In this document: positions 18,979-27,236 of the stretch, one piece after another
How the letters are laid out: every line of letters starts with the position of its first letter
How positions within the stretch are numbered: the first letter of the stretch is position 1
Assembly: GCA_018262195.1 (NCBI GenBank)
Contig: JAGTRS010000052.1
Coordinates: forward strand, 1 to 36,405
Length of the DNA stretch: 36,405 bases
DNA from: Pseudomonadota bacterium
GTDB lineage: Bacteria > Pseudomonadota > Gammaproteobacteria > Burkholderiales > Rhodocyclaceae
Direction of reading: 5' to 3'
Program-made: the position numbers and the translations under genes
The notes under the pieces: model-generated
Database searches by the model: none
Told to the model about the DNA's origin: nothing
What the model saw: only the letters and a program-made list of their open reading frames with translations

Positions 18979-20328
18979 TCAGCTCAGCAAGGCCATTCTG
19001 GCTTTCGGTCCCGGCGGATGTTTGATGAAATACTGCCGGATACCACGCACGATCGCACCGGCCAGTTTTTCCTGATAAGCGTCGTCATTGAGACGCGCTT
19101 CTTCTTCCGGATTGGAAATAAAAGCCGTTTCGATCAGCGCCGAAGGAATATCCGGCGCCTTGAGCACAGCAAAACCAGCCTGTTCAACATGGGCCTTGTG
19201 CAACGTATTGATCGAACCCAGTTCGCCAAGCAGGTATTTACCCAGCTTCAGGCTGTCGTTGATCGTGCCGGTTTGCGACAAATCAAGCAGCGTACGGGCG
19301 AGGAAAAGATCCTTGCTGCCGATATTGACGCCACCAATCAGGTCAGCCTGGTTTTCCTTCTGCGCCAGCAGGCGGGCCTGCGTGCTCGAGGCGCCTTTTT
19401 CAGACAACACGAAAACCGATGAACCACGTGCATCGGGCTTGATCCAGGCATCGGCATGAATCGACAGGAAGAGGTCTGACTGGATACGGCGCGCCTTCTG
19501 GACGCGCATTTGAAGCGGCACGAAGAAATCGGAATCGCGCGTCAGCACGGCGCGCATGTTCGGCTCGGCATCGATCCGCGCCTTGAGACGGCGGGCCACT
19601 TCGAGCGTGACATTCTTTTCATAGGTCCCCGCCTTGCCGATGGCACCGGGATCTTCGCCACCGTGGCCAGGGTCGAGCATGATGGTGACCAGCCGGTCGA
19701 CGATCGGCTTGCCGGATTTCTTGCTGGTGTGGACTTCAGGCGCTTCGACGATCTGCTTTTCCGGATTTCTGGCGGGTGTCTCGTCTGGCCGCTTTTCATT
19801 GATCTGAAAATCCTGCCCGTTATTCAGCGGCTCAACCGCATCCTTGCGGCCTTCGAGCAGGGCCATCATCGGGTCTGGCGGATTGACCGGATAGACGTCA
19901 AGCACCAGGCGACGACCGTATTCACCGGCCGGTTCCAGCGTAAAGACCTGCGGATTGACCTTGCCCTTCAACTCCATGACCAGCCGGACAACACCCGGCT
20001 TGAAGCGACCTGCACGCAAGAGCTTGATGTTCGGATCGTCGGTCGTCAGCTTGCGAGCAAGGCTGTCGAGCACACTGTTGAACTCGACGCCTTCGATGTC
20101 CACGACCAGTCGATCCGGGTTTTCAACGGTGAAATGCGTGAATTTGAGTGGGGCGTCGTGTTCGAGCGTAACGCGGGTGTAGTCAGCTGCTGGCCAGATG
20201 CGAACGGCGAGGACCGACGGTAGTTTCGATGCTGCACCGGCAATCGGCGAAACGGAAAGAATCAGCGAGGCGCCGGCGTAGCGGAGGAGCTGTCGGCGCC
20301 CATGGTTGGGATGAGCGCGTTTAGACAT
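18979..20328 (-). CDS. amiC: N-acetylmuramoyl-L-alanine amidase, AmiC type
   Basis: AmiC cuts the amide between MurNAc and the stem peptide at the septum, allowing daughter-cell separation. The start at 20328 gives MSKRAHPNHGRRQLLRYAG, a Tat signal with the twin Arg, matching Tat export of AmiC. AAGGG lies upstream at suitable spacing. An AMIN domain spans about 35-150, followed by a linker and the amidase_3 catalytic domain. The zinc ligands are in MLDPGHGGEDPG, TYEKNVTLEVARR and LFLSIHADA, and the catalytic Glu is in ALIETAFISN. 449 residues. It overlaps the tsaE 3' end by 67 bases, a long overlap but a common gene pairing. Confidence 0.93.
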   Translation of the reverse strand: MSKRAHPNHGRRQLLRYAGASLILSVSPIAGAASKLPSVLAVRIWPAADYTRVTLEHDAPLKFTHFTVENPDRLVVDIEGVEFNSVLDSLARKLTTDDPNIKLLRAGRFKPGVVRLVMELKGKVNPQVFTLEPAGEYGRRLVLDVYPVNPPDPMMALLEGRKDAVEPLNNGQDFQINEKRPDETPARNPEKQIVEAPEVHTSKKSGKPIVDRLVTIMLDPGHGGEDPGAIGKAGTYEKNVTLEVARRLKARIDAEPNMRAVLTRDSDFFVPLQMRVQKARRIQSDLFLSIHADAWIKPDARGSSVFVLSEKGASSTQARLLAQKENQADLIGGVNIGSKDLFLARTLLDLSQTGTINDSLKLGKYLLGELGSINTLHKAHVEQAGFAVLKAPDIPSALIETAFISNPEEEARLNDDAYQEKLAGAIVRGIRQYFIKHPPGPKARMALLS

Positions 20329-20753
20329 GCTTGCCCTTTCGGTGTATCTGCCACGGCCTCGAGGAGACGCCCGACACCTGCATGATGAAGGCGCAGCCGC
20401 AGGTCTGGCGACGGAACGCAGCCCTGAGCACGTTCCGGCCATTCGACAAGACAGACCGAAGTGTCATTAAAGTATTCATCAAAGCCCGCATCGAGAAACT
20501 CCTCGGGTGACTCGAAACGATAAAAATCAAAGTGATATAAGTATAAGCTCGAAATTACGTAAACTTTGACAGGACCGGAGTGGTCGAGTGCCCGGATCAT
20601 GGCGCGTGACAGAGTGGTTTTACCGGCGCCGAGGTCACCTTCGAGGAATATCACCAGCCCCGGCACCAGCAACGGCGCCAGTGCCACGCCCAAGCGCAGG
20701 GTCGCAGCCTCATCGGGCAATTGAAAAACGGCGGTAACATCGGGACTATGCAC
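20262..20753 (-). CDS. tsaE: tRNA t6A biosynthesis ATPase TsaE, with an internal deletion
   Basis: TsaE works with TsaB and TsaD to make threonylcarbamoyladenosine at position 37 of ANN-decoding tRNAs. I start it at the GTG 20753 (VHSPDVTAVFQLPDE, 163 residues) behind GGAG at 8 bases; further upstream the frame is unlike the family and overlaps queG. Walker A is GDLGAGKTT, and YHFDFYRFESPEEF, DEYF and VCLVEWPER are conserved. After GPVK the family normally has SPTYTLVE; here the sequence goes straight to VYVISSLYLYHF, so about eight residues are missing in frame. The local codons (TTA, TAC, TTA, TAT) are AT-rich. Function may be impaired, or the assembly may be wrong here. Confidence 0.88.
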   Translation of the reverse strand: MHSPDVTAVFQLPDEAATLRLGVALAPLLVPGLVIFLEGDLGAGKTTLSRAMIRALDHSGPVKVYVISSLYLYHFDFYRFESPEEFLDAGFDEYFNDTSVCLVEWPERAQGCVPSPDLRLRLHHAGVGRLLEAVADTPKGQACLNALIPTMGADSSSATPAPR

Positions 20754-20768
20754 GATCAGGACTCCACA

Positions 20769-21803
20769 GTGAATTACGCGGTGCTCAAGGAAAAAATCCG
20801 CGAGGCCGGAAAAGAACTTGGCTTTGCTGCCATCGGCGTGGCGCGAGCGGAACCCGGACCCGCTGTTGAAAAAATGCGGGAATGGCTGGCGGAAGGCTGC
20901 CACGGCGAGATGGATTATATGGCCCGCCACGCCGAATTGCGTGCCAATCCCAGCCAACTGCAGGCGGGAACGATCACGGTGATCAGTGCGGCACTCGATT
21001 ACCTGCCGCACACAAATACGGTTGATGATCCGGAGCTAGCAGCAATTTCCCGTTACGCCCAAGGGCGGGACTACCACAAGGTCGTGCGCAGCCGCTTGCA
21101 GAAACTGGCCGATGCCATCGCTGCGCTCATCGGCCCCTTCGGCTATCGCGTCTTTTCCGACTCGGCGCCGGTCATGGAAGTCGAATTCGCCCGCCAGGCT
21201 GGCCTCGGCTGGCGGGGCAAGCACACTTTGCTGCTCTCCAAGGAGGGCTCCTGGCGCTTTCTCGGCGACATCTATACCGACCTACCCCTGCCCCCAGACG
21301 AGCCCATCGACGAGCACTGCGGCACCTGCACGGCGTGCATCGATGCCTGTCCGACTGGCGCCATCGTCGCCCCCTACAAGGTCGATGCCCGGCGTTGCAT
21401 TTCCTATCTGACCATTGAACTGGCCGGTCCAATCCCGGAAGAGTTCCGGCCACTGATCGGCAATCGCATCTACGGCTGCGACGACTGCCAGCTATGCTGC
21501 CCGTGGAATCGCTTTGCCCAACTGGGCGACCGCGAATTTTCCCCGCGCCACGAACTCGACACGGCATCTCTGATTGACCTGTTTGCCTGGAGCGAACAGC
21601 AATTCAACGACCGCCTGGCCGGCAACCCGATCCGCCGCATTGGACATGAACGCTGGCTGCGAAACATCGCTGTGGCACTGGGCAATGGACCCGCTACGGA
21701 GGACGCGAAAAAAGCCCTGAAATTGAAAACTGAACACTCTTCCCCGGTGGTGCGTGAGCATGTTGCCTGGGCGATGGCGCGACTGGAAACAATGCGCCCC
21801 TGA
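20769..21803 (+). CDS. queG: epoxyqueuosine reductase
   Basis: QueG reduces epoxyqueuosine to queuosine in tRNA using cobalamin and two [4Fe-4S] clusters. I favour the GTG at 20769 (NYAVLKEKIREAGKELGF, 344 residues) because AGGA sits seven bases upstream. An in-frame ATG at 20748 would add seven residues and is less well supported. GFAAIGVARAE is the typical N-terminal strand, and the active-site region includes FSDSAPVMEVEFARQAGLGW. Cluster ligands are CGTCTACIDACPTGAI and CDDCQLCCPW. A HEAT-like C-terminal tail completes it. It is divergent from tsaE, another tRNA-modification gene, with starts 15 bases apart. Confidence 0.95.
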   Translation: MNYAVLKEKIREAGKELGFAAIGVARAEPGPAVEKMREWLAEGCHGEMDYMARHAELRANPSQLQAGTITVISAALDYLPHTNTVDDPELAAISRYAQGRDYHKVVRSRLQKLADAIAALIGPFGYRVFSDSAPVMEVEFARQAGLGWRGKHTLLLSKEGSWRFLGDIYTDLPLPPDEPIDEHCGTCTACIDACPTGAIVAPYKVDARRCISYLTIELAGPIPEEFRPLIGNRIYGCDDCQLCCPWNRFAQLGDREFSPRHELDTASLIDLFAWSEQQFNDRLAGNPIRRIGHERWLRNIAVALGNGPATEDAKKALKLKTEHSSPVVREHVAWAMARLETMRP

Positions 21804-21884
21804 TCCAGCGAACAGTTGCCCAGTACTGGATGCAGACACATGCATGCACATGGTGAACGTGGCACCAATCAACGATCAATCCAT

Positions 21885-21893
21885 TGCTACAAT
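21885..21893 (+). promoter_or_regulatory. extended -10 element for the REC-histidine kinase gene
   Basis: TGCTACAAT fits TGn plus a -10 hexamer with one mismatch, about 45 bases before the TTG start. No -35 hexamer is clear. The region just before has the palindrome CATGCATG (21839-21846). Confidence 0.3.
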
Positions 21894-21938
21894 AAGTAGC
21901 CAGCACTGATTCAAGGTGCGCCAGGAAGGAAGGTTGCC

Positions 21939-23222
21939 TTGGGTAATTCCAAATGCTCGATTCTTGTTGTCGATGACGAAAGAATCAATGTCGCCTTATT
22001 CACGGCGCAGCTCAAAAGCGAGTCCTACATCACACTTAGCGCCTCCTCTGGCGAGGAAGCACTGAAGATTGCCGAGCGGGAACACCCTGATCTAATTCTG
22101 CTCGACGTGATGATGCCGGGCATGAGCGGCTTTGAGGTTGCCGAACGGCTGAAGAGCAATGGCAGCACGAAGAACATCCCCATCATCATGATCACCGCCC
22201 TCGATGATCGTCAAACGATGATCAAGGGACTGCAATGCGGTGTTGAGGAGTTCTTGACCAAGCCTGTGCTCAGCGTCGAGCTGCTGCTGCGCGTACGCAA
22301 TCTGCTGAAACTGAAGAAATATCAGGATCTTCTGGCAGCTCACAGCATTCAGCTGGAAGAACAGGTGGCCGAAGGAAATCTTCGACTGAGCGAAGCTCAG
22401 GAAAAACTGATCCAGTCAGAAAAACTGGCTTCGATCGGCCAACTGGCTGCCGGTGTAGCCCACGAAATCAACAATCCGATCGGATTCGTGAAATCCAATT
22501 TCAGCAGCCTGAAGACTTACGTCGCCGACATTCTCGACATATTGCAGCAGTACGAAGCAGCCGAGCCGCTACTGCCGGCTGACTCCCCCGCAGTCCAGAA
22601 GCTGAAGGTACTCAAGGCTTCCGCCGACCTGCCATTCATCAGTGAGGATATTCAGCAACTGATTGCCCAGTCACAGGATGGCATTGCCCGGGTTGCCAAG
22701 ATCATCCAGGACCTGAAGGATTTCGCCCGCAGCGACAGCAATCCAACCTGGGTCACGGCAGATGTCCTCGGTTGCCTGGATTCCGCCCTCAACATTGCCA
22801 CCAACGAAATCAAGTACAAGGCCAGCGTCGTCAGGGAATACGGCTCGTTGCCGGAGATCGAATGCCTGCCAGCGCAACTGGGACAGGTCTTCCTCAACAT
22901 TCTGGTCAATGCAGCACAGGCCATCGATCCACAATCAGGACTCGGCAAGATCGTTATCCGATCAGGTCAGCAGGATGACGAGCATATCTGGGTTGAAATC
23001 TCGGATACCGGCTGCGGCATGTCGGACGCGCAGCTCAAACGAATCTTCGATCCTTTCTATACGACCAAGGCGGTTGGCGTCGGTACTGGCCTTGGCCTGT
23101 CGATTTCATACGGGATCATTCAGCGGCACGGTGGCAACATCCGGGCCACCAGCACGCCGGGTGAAGGTACGACATTCCGTATCGAACTTCCTGTCCGCCA
23201 GGCAGAAACGCAAGAGACCTGA
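21939..23222 (+). CDS. REC-histidine kinase hybrid (receiver first)
   Basis: A 427-residue cytoplasmic signalling protein starting at TTG behind AGGAAGGAAGG. The receiver domain spans about 6-122, with the acidic pair VVDDE, phosphoacceptor D56 in LLDVMMPG and Lys in LTKPV. A coiled coil (about 125-165) leads to the kinase core: H175 in LAAGVAHEINNPIGF, NILVNAAQAI (N box), ISDTGCGMS, FDPFYTTK and GTGLGLSISYG. It has no membrane segment or sensory domain, so it probably receives phosphate or a signal from another protein. Its kinase core is closely similar to that of the hemerythrin kinase at 25086-27215. It converges on the signalling operon, 18 bases from the last gene. Confidence 0.92.
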   Translation: MGNSKCSILVVDDERINVALFTAQLKSESYITLSASSGEEALKIAEREHPDLILLDVMMPGMSGFEVAERLKSNGSTKNIPIIMITALDDRQTMIKGLQCGVEEFLTKPVLSVELLLRVRNLLKLKKYQDLLAAHSIQLEEQVAEGNLRLSEAQEKLIQSEKLASIGQLAAGVAHEINNPIGFVKSNFSSLKTYVADILDILQQYEAAEPLLPADSPAVQKLKVLKASADLPFISEDIQQLIAQSQDGIARVAKIIQDLKDFARSDSNPTWVTADVLGCLDSALNIATNEIKYKASVVREYGSLPEIECLPAQLGQVFLNILVNAAQAIDPQSGLGKIVIRSGQQDDEHIWVEISDTGCGMSDAQLKRIFDPFYTTKAVGVGTGLGLSISYGIIQRHGGNIRATSTPGEGTTFRIELPVRQAETQET

Positions 23223-23240
23223 GCTTAGCCAGGACGAAAT

Positions 23241-23783
23241 TCAGTTCTGGCTGTCGCCGAGGATGACCGAGCCGTCCGGCGCCCAATTGACATGGGTAAT
23301 GCCGGGCTCTTCGGCTTCGATGCGGAGCTTTTCCAGCGCCTCCGCCGACGCGTCTACGCCGGATCGGCGTGCCCCTTCCGCCAGCAAGTGCTCTTCCATA
23401 TGCCGCTCATACTCCCGACAAGCCGCCTCGATCGTCGCGACGAAATCTTCATCACTCCAGGGCTTTGACAGATAGCGGTAGATCCCGACTTCATTGACGG
23501 CAGTCACCAAGGCTTCGAAATCGGTCGCCGCGGACAGAATCAAGCGCGGGGTGTCCGGCTGTATGCCGCGAAAACAGCGCAGGAAAGTGACGCCATCCAT
23601 GGTCGGCATGCGGTAGTCGGAGACCACGACGTCGAACGGTACCTGTCCGGCACGCTGCAAGGCGGCTTCCGGATCATCGAAAATTTCGACCACTACATCT
23701 TTTCCTTGCAGGCTGCGGTTCAGCAGTCGCTTCAGCGCATGCAGCAGGTTGATTTCGTCATCAACGAGCAACAGTCTTTTCAT
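23241..23783 (-). CDS. stand-alone response regulator (REC plus helical tail)
   Basis: A 180-residue protein starting at 23783 (MKRLLLVDDE), where GGAGGTG sits directly upstream. The receiver domain fills residues 1-125, with the acidic pair DDE, phosphoacceptor D56 in VVVSDYRMPTMDG, and YRYLSKPWSDED carrying the conserved Lys. A helical tail of about 45 residues ends in a short segment (GITHVNWAPDGSVILGD) that I do not recognise. No output domain, so it probably acts as a phosphate relay or sink, or by protein contact. Last gene of the operon, overlapping the HD-GYP gene by 23 bases. Confidence 0.9.
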   Translation of the reverse strand: MKRLLLVDDEINLLHALKRLLNRSLQGKDVVVEIFDDPEAALQRAGQVPFDVVVSDYRMPTMDGVTFLRCFRGIQPDTPRLILSAATDFEALVTAVNEVGIYRYLSKPWSDEDFVATIEAACREYERHMEEHLLAEGARRSGVDASAEALEKLRIEAEEPGITHVNWAPDGSVILGDSQN

Positions 23784-25089
23784 CACCACCTCCAGAGGGC
23801 CGAACATGAATGCTCATCGCACTGCCTTCGGCTCTTACGTATTCACGAATCTGGCGGATCAAGCCGGCATCGAGCCGGTGATCAGCCGACAGCAGCAGGA
23901 CTCCATCCCGGCTGAGCAGATCCCGTGACAATATCATGCCCGGCTGAAGATCATGGGCACTCAGCGCCAGTTCCCCGGCAACACTACCATCCAGTTTACC
24001 AACGACCTCAAGGAAGGCCGCGATGACCTCCGGGTCGTAGCGCTTGCCAGCGCCTTCGGCAATCAGCTTCTTCGCATCGTCCGGGCCATATCGACGAACC
24101 GACAGGCTGCCGATCTGCAAGCCATCGTAGTCGTTGGCCACCGCCAGTATCCGCGCTCCGAGCGGAATTTCCTGGCCAGTCAAGCCATCCGGATAACCCT
24201 GCCCGTCGTAGCGTTCATGGTGGGCGCGGACGATCCGGGCGGCACCGCGCAACTCATCCAGTGCCATCAGCGACTGCTCGCCCTTGACCGGGTGTTTGCG
24301 ATAAGCCCCAAGTTCATCACCGGTCATCTGCGGGACCGGCTTGGCCAGCAGTTCGTCGGCCAGACCTATCTTGCCGACGTCGTGCAGCAAACCGGCCAGA
24401 AAGACATCCTGACTATCAGCCGAAGTCAGCGCCATCTTGTTGCCAATCTTCCGTGCCATATCGGCCACACGACGCGAGTGACCGGCCAGCGTGGCGCCCC
24501 GCAACTCGATCAGGTTTGAAAAGACCTTGATCGAGGTGAGAAAGCTGCCTTTCAGTTTCTCATGCGCCTGGCGCAGTTCCACCGTGCGCTCCATGACCTT
24601 CAGTTCAAGGTTGGCATTCAGGTCACGCAGCTCTTCATTCTGTTGCGCCGTCAGCAGTTCGAGCCGTGCCTTTTCCCGCTCCAGGGCCTTGCGTTCCAGC
24701 GCATGCCGGATGATCAGGCGCAGGTCGTTGTCCTCCCAAGGCTTTGAGATATAACGATAGATTTCGCCCTTGTTGATTGCATCAACGGTCGAACTGATAT
24801 CGGCGTACCCGGTCAGCAGCAAGCGCATCGTATCGGGCCATTCCCGCTTCACGCGCTCGAGAAAATGCGCCCCATCCATGCCCGGCATCCGCATGTCGGA
24901 AATCACCAGATCGAAGGTCTGGCCTGCCATGATGGACAACGCCTCCTCGCCGCTGGTCGCCAGCGTGATCTGATAGCCGTCAACCCGCAGGAGGCGCCGC
25001 AGTGCAGAAAGGATATTTGGCTCATCATCGACACAGAGGAGACGCCAGCCCACAGCGGGAAGTGCCTCCGTATTGGGGAGCCCGGTCAT
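23761..25089 (-). CDS. REC-HD-GYP response regulator (predicted c-di-GMP phosphodiesterase)
   Basis: A 442-residue RpfG-like protein. The receiver spans about 15-130, with CVDDEPN, D65 in LVISDMRMPG and YRYISKPWED. A coiled coil (about 132-180) leads to the HD-GYP domain (about 188-375). There, HD is at 236-237 (LLHDVGKIG), H266 in KHPVKG, HH at 290-291, and GYP at 298-300 in YDGQGYPDGL. The last metal-ligand Asp of the HD superfamily, in the usual VADxYDAL, is Asn319 here (VANDYDGL), so activity is likely but not certain. The start overlaps the kinase stop by 4 bases (ATGA), pointing to coupled translation with its probable kinase. Confidence 0.92.
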   Translation of the reverse strand: MTGLPNTEALPAVGWRLLCVDDEPNILSALRRLLRVDGYQITLATSGEEALSIMAGQTFDLVISDMRMPGMDGAHFLERVKREWPDTMRLLLTGYADISSTVDAINKGEIYRYISKPWEDNDLRLIIRHALERKALEREKARLELLTAQQNEELRDLNANLELKVMERTVELRQAHEKLKGSFLTSIKVFSNLIELRGATLAGHSRRVADMARKIGNKMALTSADSQDVFLAGLLHDVGKIGLADELLAKPVPQMTGDELGAYRKHPVKGEQSLMALDELRGAARIVRAHHERYDGQGYPDGLTGQEIPLGARILAVANDYDGLQIGSLSVRRYGPDDAKKLIAEGAGKRYDPEVIAAFLEVVGKLDGSVAGELALSAHDLQPGMILSRDLLSRDGVLLLSADHRLDAGLIRQIREYVRAEGSAMSIHVRPSGGGDEKTVAR

Positions 25090-27215
25090 TGCTGCCCTCC
25101 CGTTTTATCTGCTGCAGACGATGCATGCTGGATGGGCAAGGTGATACGGAAGGTACTTCCCTTGCCGACGGAGCTTTCAAGTTCAATTTTGCCGTTATGG
25201 TTCTGAATGATGCCGTAGGCCAGCGACAACCCCAGCCCCGTCCCCTTGCCGACCGGCTTGGTCGTAAAGAAGGGATCAAATATTTTCTGACGGACGTCCT
25301 CGGGAATGCCGCAGCCGGTGTCGGAAAACTCGAGCCAGACCGTGTCCGCCCTGACGCCGCTGCGGATGGTTATGCGCCCCCGCGCTTCGCCCATGGCATG
25401 CGCCGCATTGACCAGCAGGTTCATGAACACCTGATTCAACTGCGACGGCAGACATTCCACGTCCGGCAAATCGCCATATTCCTTGATGATGTCTGCCTTG
25501 TACTTGATCTCGTTCGCCACGATGTTGATGGTCGAATCCAGGCCCTGATGCAGGTTGGCCCACTGCCATTCCTGCGAACTATCCACTCGCGAAAAATCCT
25601 TCAGGTCCTGGACAATTTTCTTGACCCGGGAAATCCCCTCCTTGGACTCCTGCATCAACATCGGTATGTCCTCGAGCAGGAAACCGAAGTCGACCTCCTT
25701 GCGCATGGCCGCCAAGCTCTCGGCCTGCACCGGCGGAAGGACAGTCTCGGCACTTCCGTAGGCTTTCAGCAGACGAAAAAGGTCATCGATGTATTTCTCC
25801 AGCGCGCCGATATTCGAATACACATAACCAATTGGATTGTTGATTTCGTGAGCAACTCCGGCCGCCAATTGGCCAATGGAGGCCAGCTTCTCAGACTGAA
25901 CCAGCTGCTCCCGGGTTTCGGAAAGCTCAATGTTCAACTCGGTCAGCTCAACATAGCGCCGGCGCAACTCAGTCTCGGCTGCTTCGCGTTGGGCGTTATC
26001 GTCCTCCAGGCGCCGATTGGCCTCCTGCAACTCGCTGGTTCGCTGCTGCACAACGTCTTCAAGGTGGGCCTGATACTCACGCAGGTCTTCCTCTGCCTTT
26101 CGCCGTTCAGTCACGTCCTGCAATGTCTCGATGGCTCCGATAATCCGGCCGGCCGAATCCTTCAGCGGTGCTGCCGTAAAGTATAGCCAGCGCCCACCGC
26201 TGCCGAACTGGGGAAAAAAATCCTCTGCCTCGAAAGCGCCTTCGATCAGCGGAGAGGGCCGATACTTGCCCTTATACAGGGTTTCCAGTCCGTCGCTGAG
26301 CGCACCGCTGACAATCAGATCAGCCATGATCGGCCGTTCAGCTGAATAGAAAGGTGCCCACTGACGGTTGGTCCGCAGTACGTCCTCCGCCATCACCCCG
26401 GTCACTGCTGCGCAAGCCTTGTTCCAGTGCGTAACCTTGTGCTCGGCATTGATGACCAGCGTCGCGACTGGATCGCCATCAACAATCTGCGACAACAACT
26501 GCTGCATGACCCGCTGCGTATCGAGACTGGCCCGTTTGCGTTCCGACTCGACCAGTTCGCGCTGCGTGCTTTCCAGTCGTGCCATGGCCTCCTTCAGCTT
26601 GTCCTGCTCGGCGACCAGCTCCCGATTGGTGTCGGTCAGTGCTTTCGTCCGTTCGACCACCCGCTCTTCCAGTTGCCGGTTGAGATCGACCAAGGCCTGA
26701 TTGCGCCCCGCAATGACTCGATACAGTGAATTAAGGGCATCGAGCAGGCTGGCAGTGGCCGGATCCGCGACTTTGGTCACCTCGGCCTCATAGGCTTCCG
26801 CTGGCGTCATGCCGTCACGAATGCTCTGCACCTGTCTGGCCATCGCCTGATCGGTGCCGAGAATGTGATAAGCCAACCAGTTGGTAAGAAAACGCAGCAG
26901 AAACTCGGTATCGGCGCTACCAACATGGACCGCCCGCATATTGGTGATCTGCTGTGCAAAATCACGATGGATCCGCTTGTGCAAATCAACGTGCCGTAAA
27001 TCGCACGAGACTTCAGCCATCAAGGCTTCTTCATGAGAGAAGTGAACAACGGCGTACTGGACCAGTCCCTCAAGCACTTTTTCAATGTCGGCCGCCTGCG
27101 CCTCCTGAGACTGCAAGCTTCCAACCTGATTGATGATCCGCACAAGCTCCTTGTGCTCGCTATCGACGACCGCCTCGCCGGTCAGATAACGGTCGCTCCA
27201 GACAAAAGTCTCCAT
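25086..27215 (-). CDS. hemerythrin-PAS sensor histidine kinase
   Basis: A 709-residue soluble kinase with an unusual N-terminal bacteriohemerythrin domain (about 1-135). All seven diiron ligands are in place by position: H21, H58, E62, H79, H83, H117 and D122. Such domains bind oxygen at a non-heme diiron site, so an oxygen, NO or redox signal is likely. A coiled coil (about 170-235) and a PAS domain (about 238-375, closing with GAIETLQDVTERRKAEEDL) follow. A second coiled coil leads to the kinase core: the phospho-His near residue 455 in AAGVAHEINNPIGY, LLVNAAHAM, FSDTGCGIP, FDPFFTTKPVGKGTGLGLSLAYG. No membrane segment. The stop overlaps the REC-HD-GYP start, naming that regulator as its likeliest partner. 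Confidence 0.92.
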   Translation of the reverse strand: METFVWSDRYLTGEAVVDSEHKELVRIINQVGSLQSQEAQAADIEKVLEGLVQYAVVHFSHEEALMAEVSCDLRHVDLHKRIHRDFAQQITNMRAVHVGSADTEFLLRFLTNWLAYHILGTDQAMARQVQSIRDGMTPAEAYEAEVTKVADPATASLLDALNSLYRVIAGRNQALVDLNRQLEERVVERTKALTDTNRELVAEQDKLKEAMARLESTQRELVESERKRASLDTQRVMQQLLSQIVDGDPVATLVINAEHKVTHWNKACAAVTGVMAEDVLRTNRQWAPFYSAERPIMADLIVSGALSDGLETLYKGKYRPSPLIEGAFEAEDFFPQFGSGGRWLYFTAAPLKDSAGRIIGAIETLQDVTERRKAEEDLREYQAHLEDVVQQRTSELQEANRRLEDDNAQREAAETELRRRYVELTELNIELSETREQLVQSEKLASIGQLAAGVAHEINNPIGYVYSNIGALEKYIDDLFRLLKAYGSAETVLPPVQAESLAAMRKEVDFGFLLEDIPMLMQESKEGISRVKKIVQDLKDFSRVDSSQEWQWANLHQGLDSTINIVANEIKYKADIIKEYGDLPDVECLPSQLNQVFMNLLVNAAHAMGEARGRITIRSGVRADTVWLEFSDTGCGIPEDVRQKIFDPFFTTKPVGKGTGLGLSLAYGIIQNHNGKIELESSVGKGSTFRITLPIQHASSAADKTGGQQ

Positions 27216-27236
27216 GCTCTTCCCTAACGACGTTGT

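Noticed and set aside
20754..21011. N-terminal extension of TsaE of 86 residues
   Set aside because: It overlaps queG fully, is unlike any TsaE, and a GTG with a good ribosome site sits at the family's expected start.
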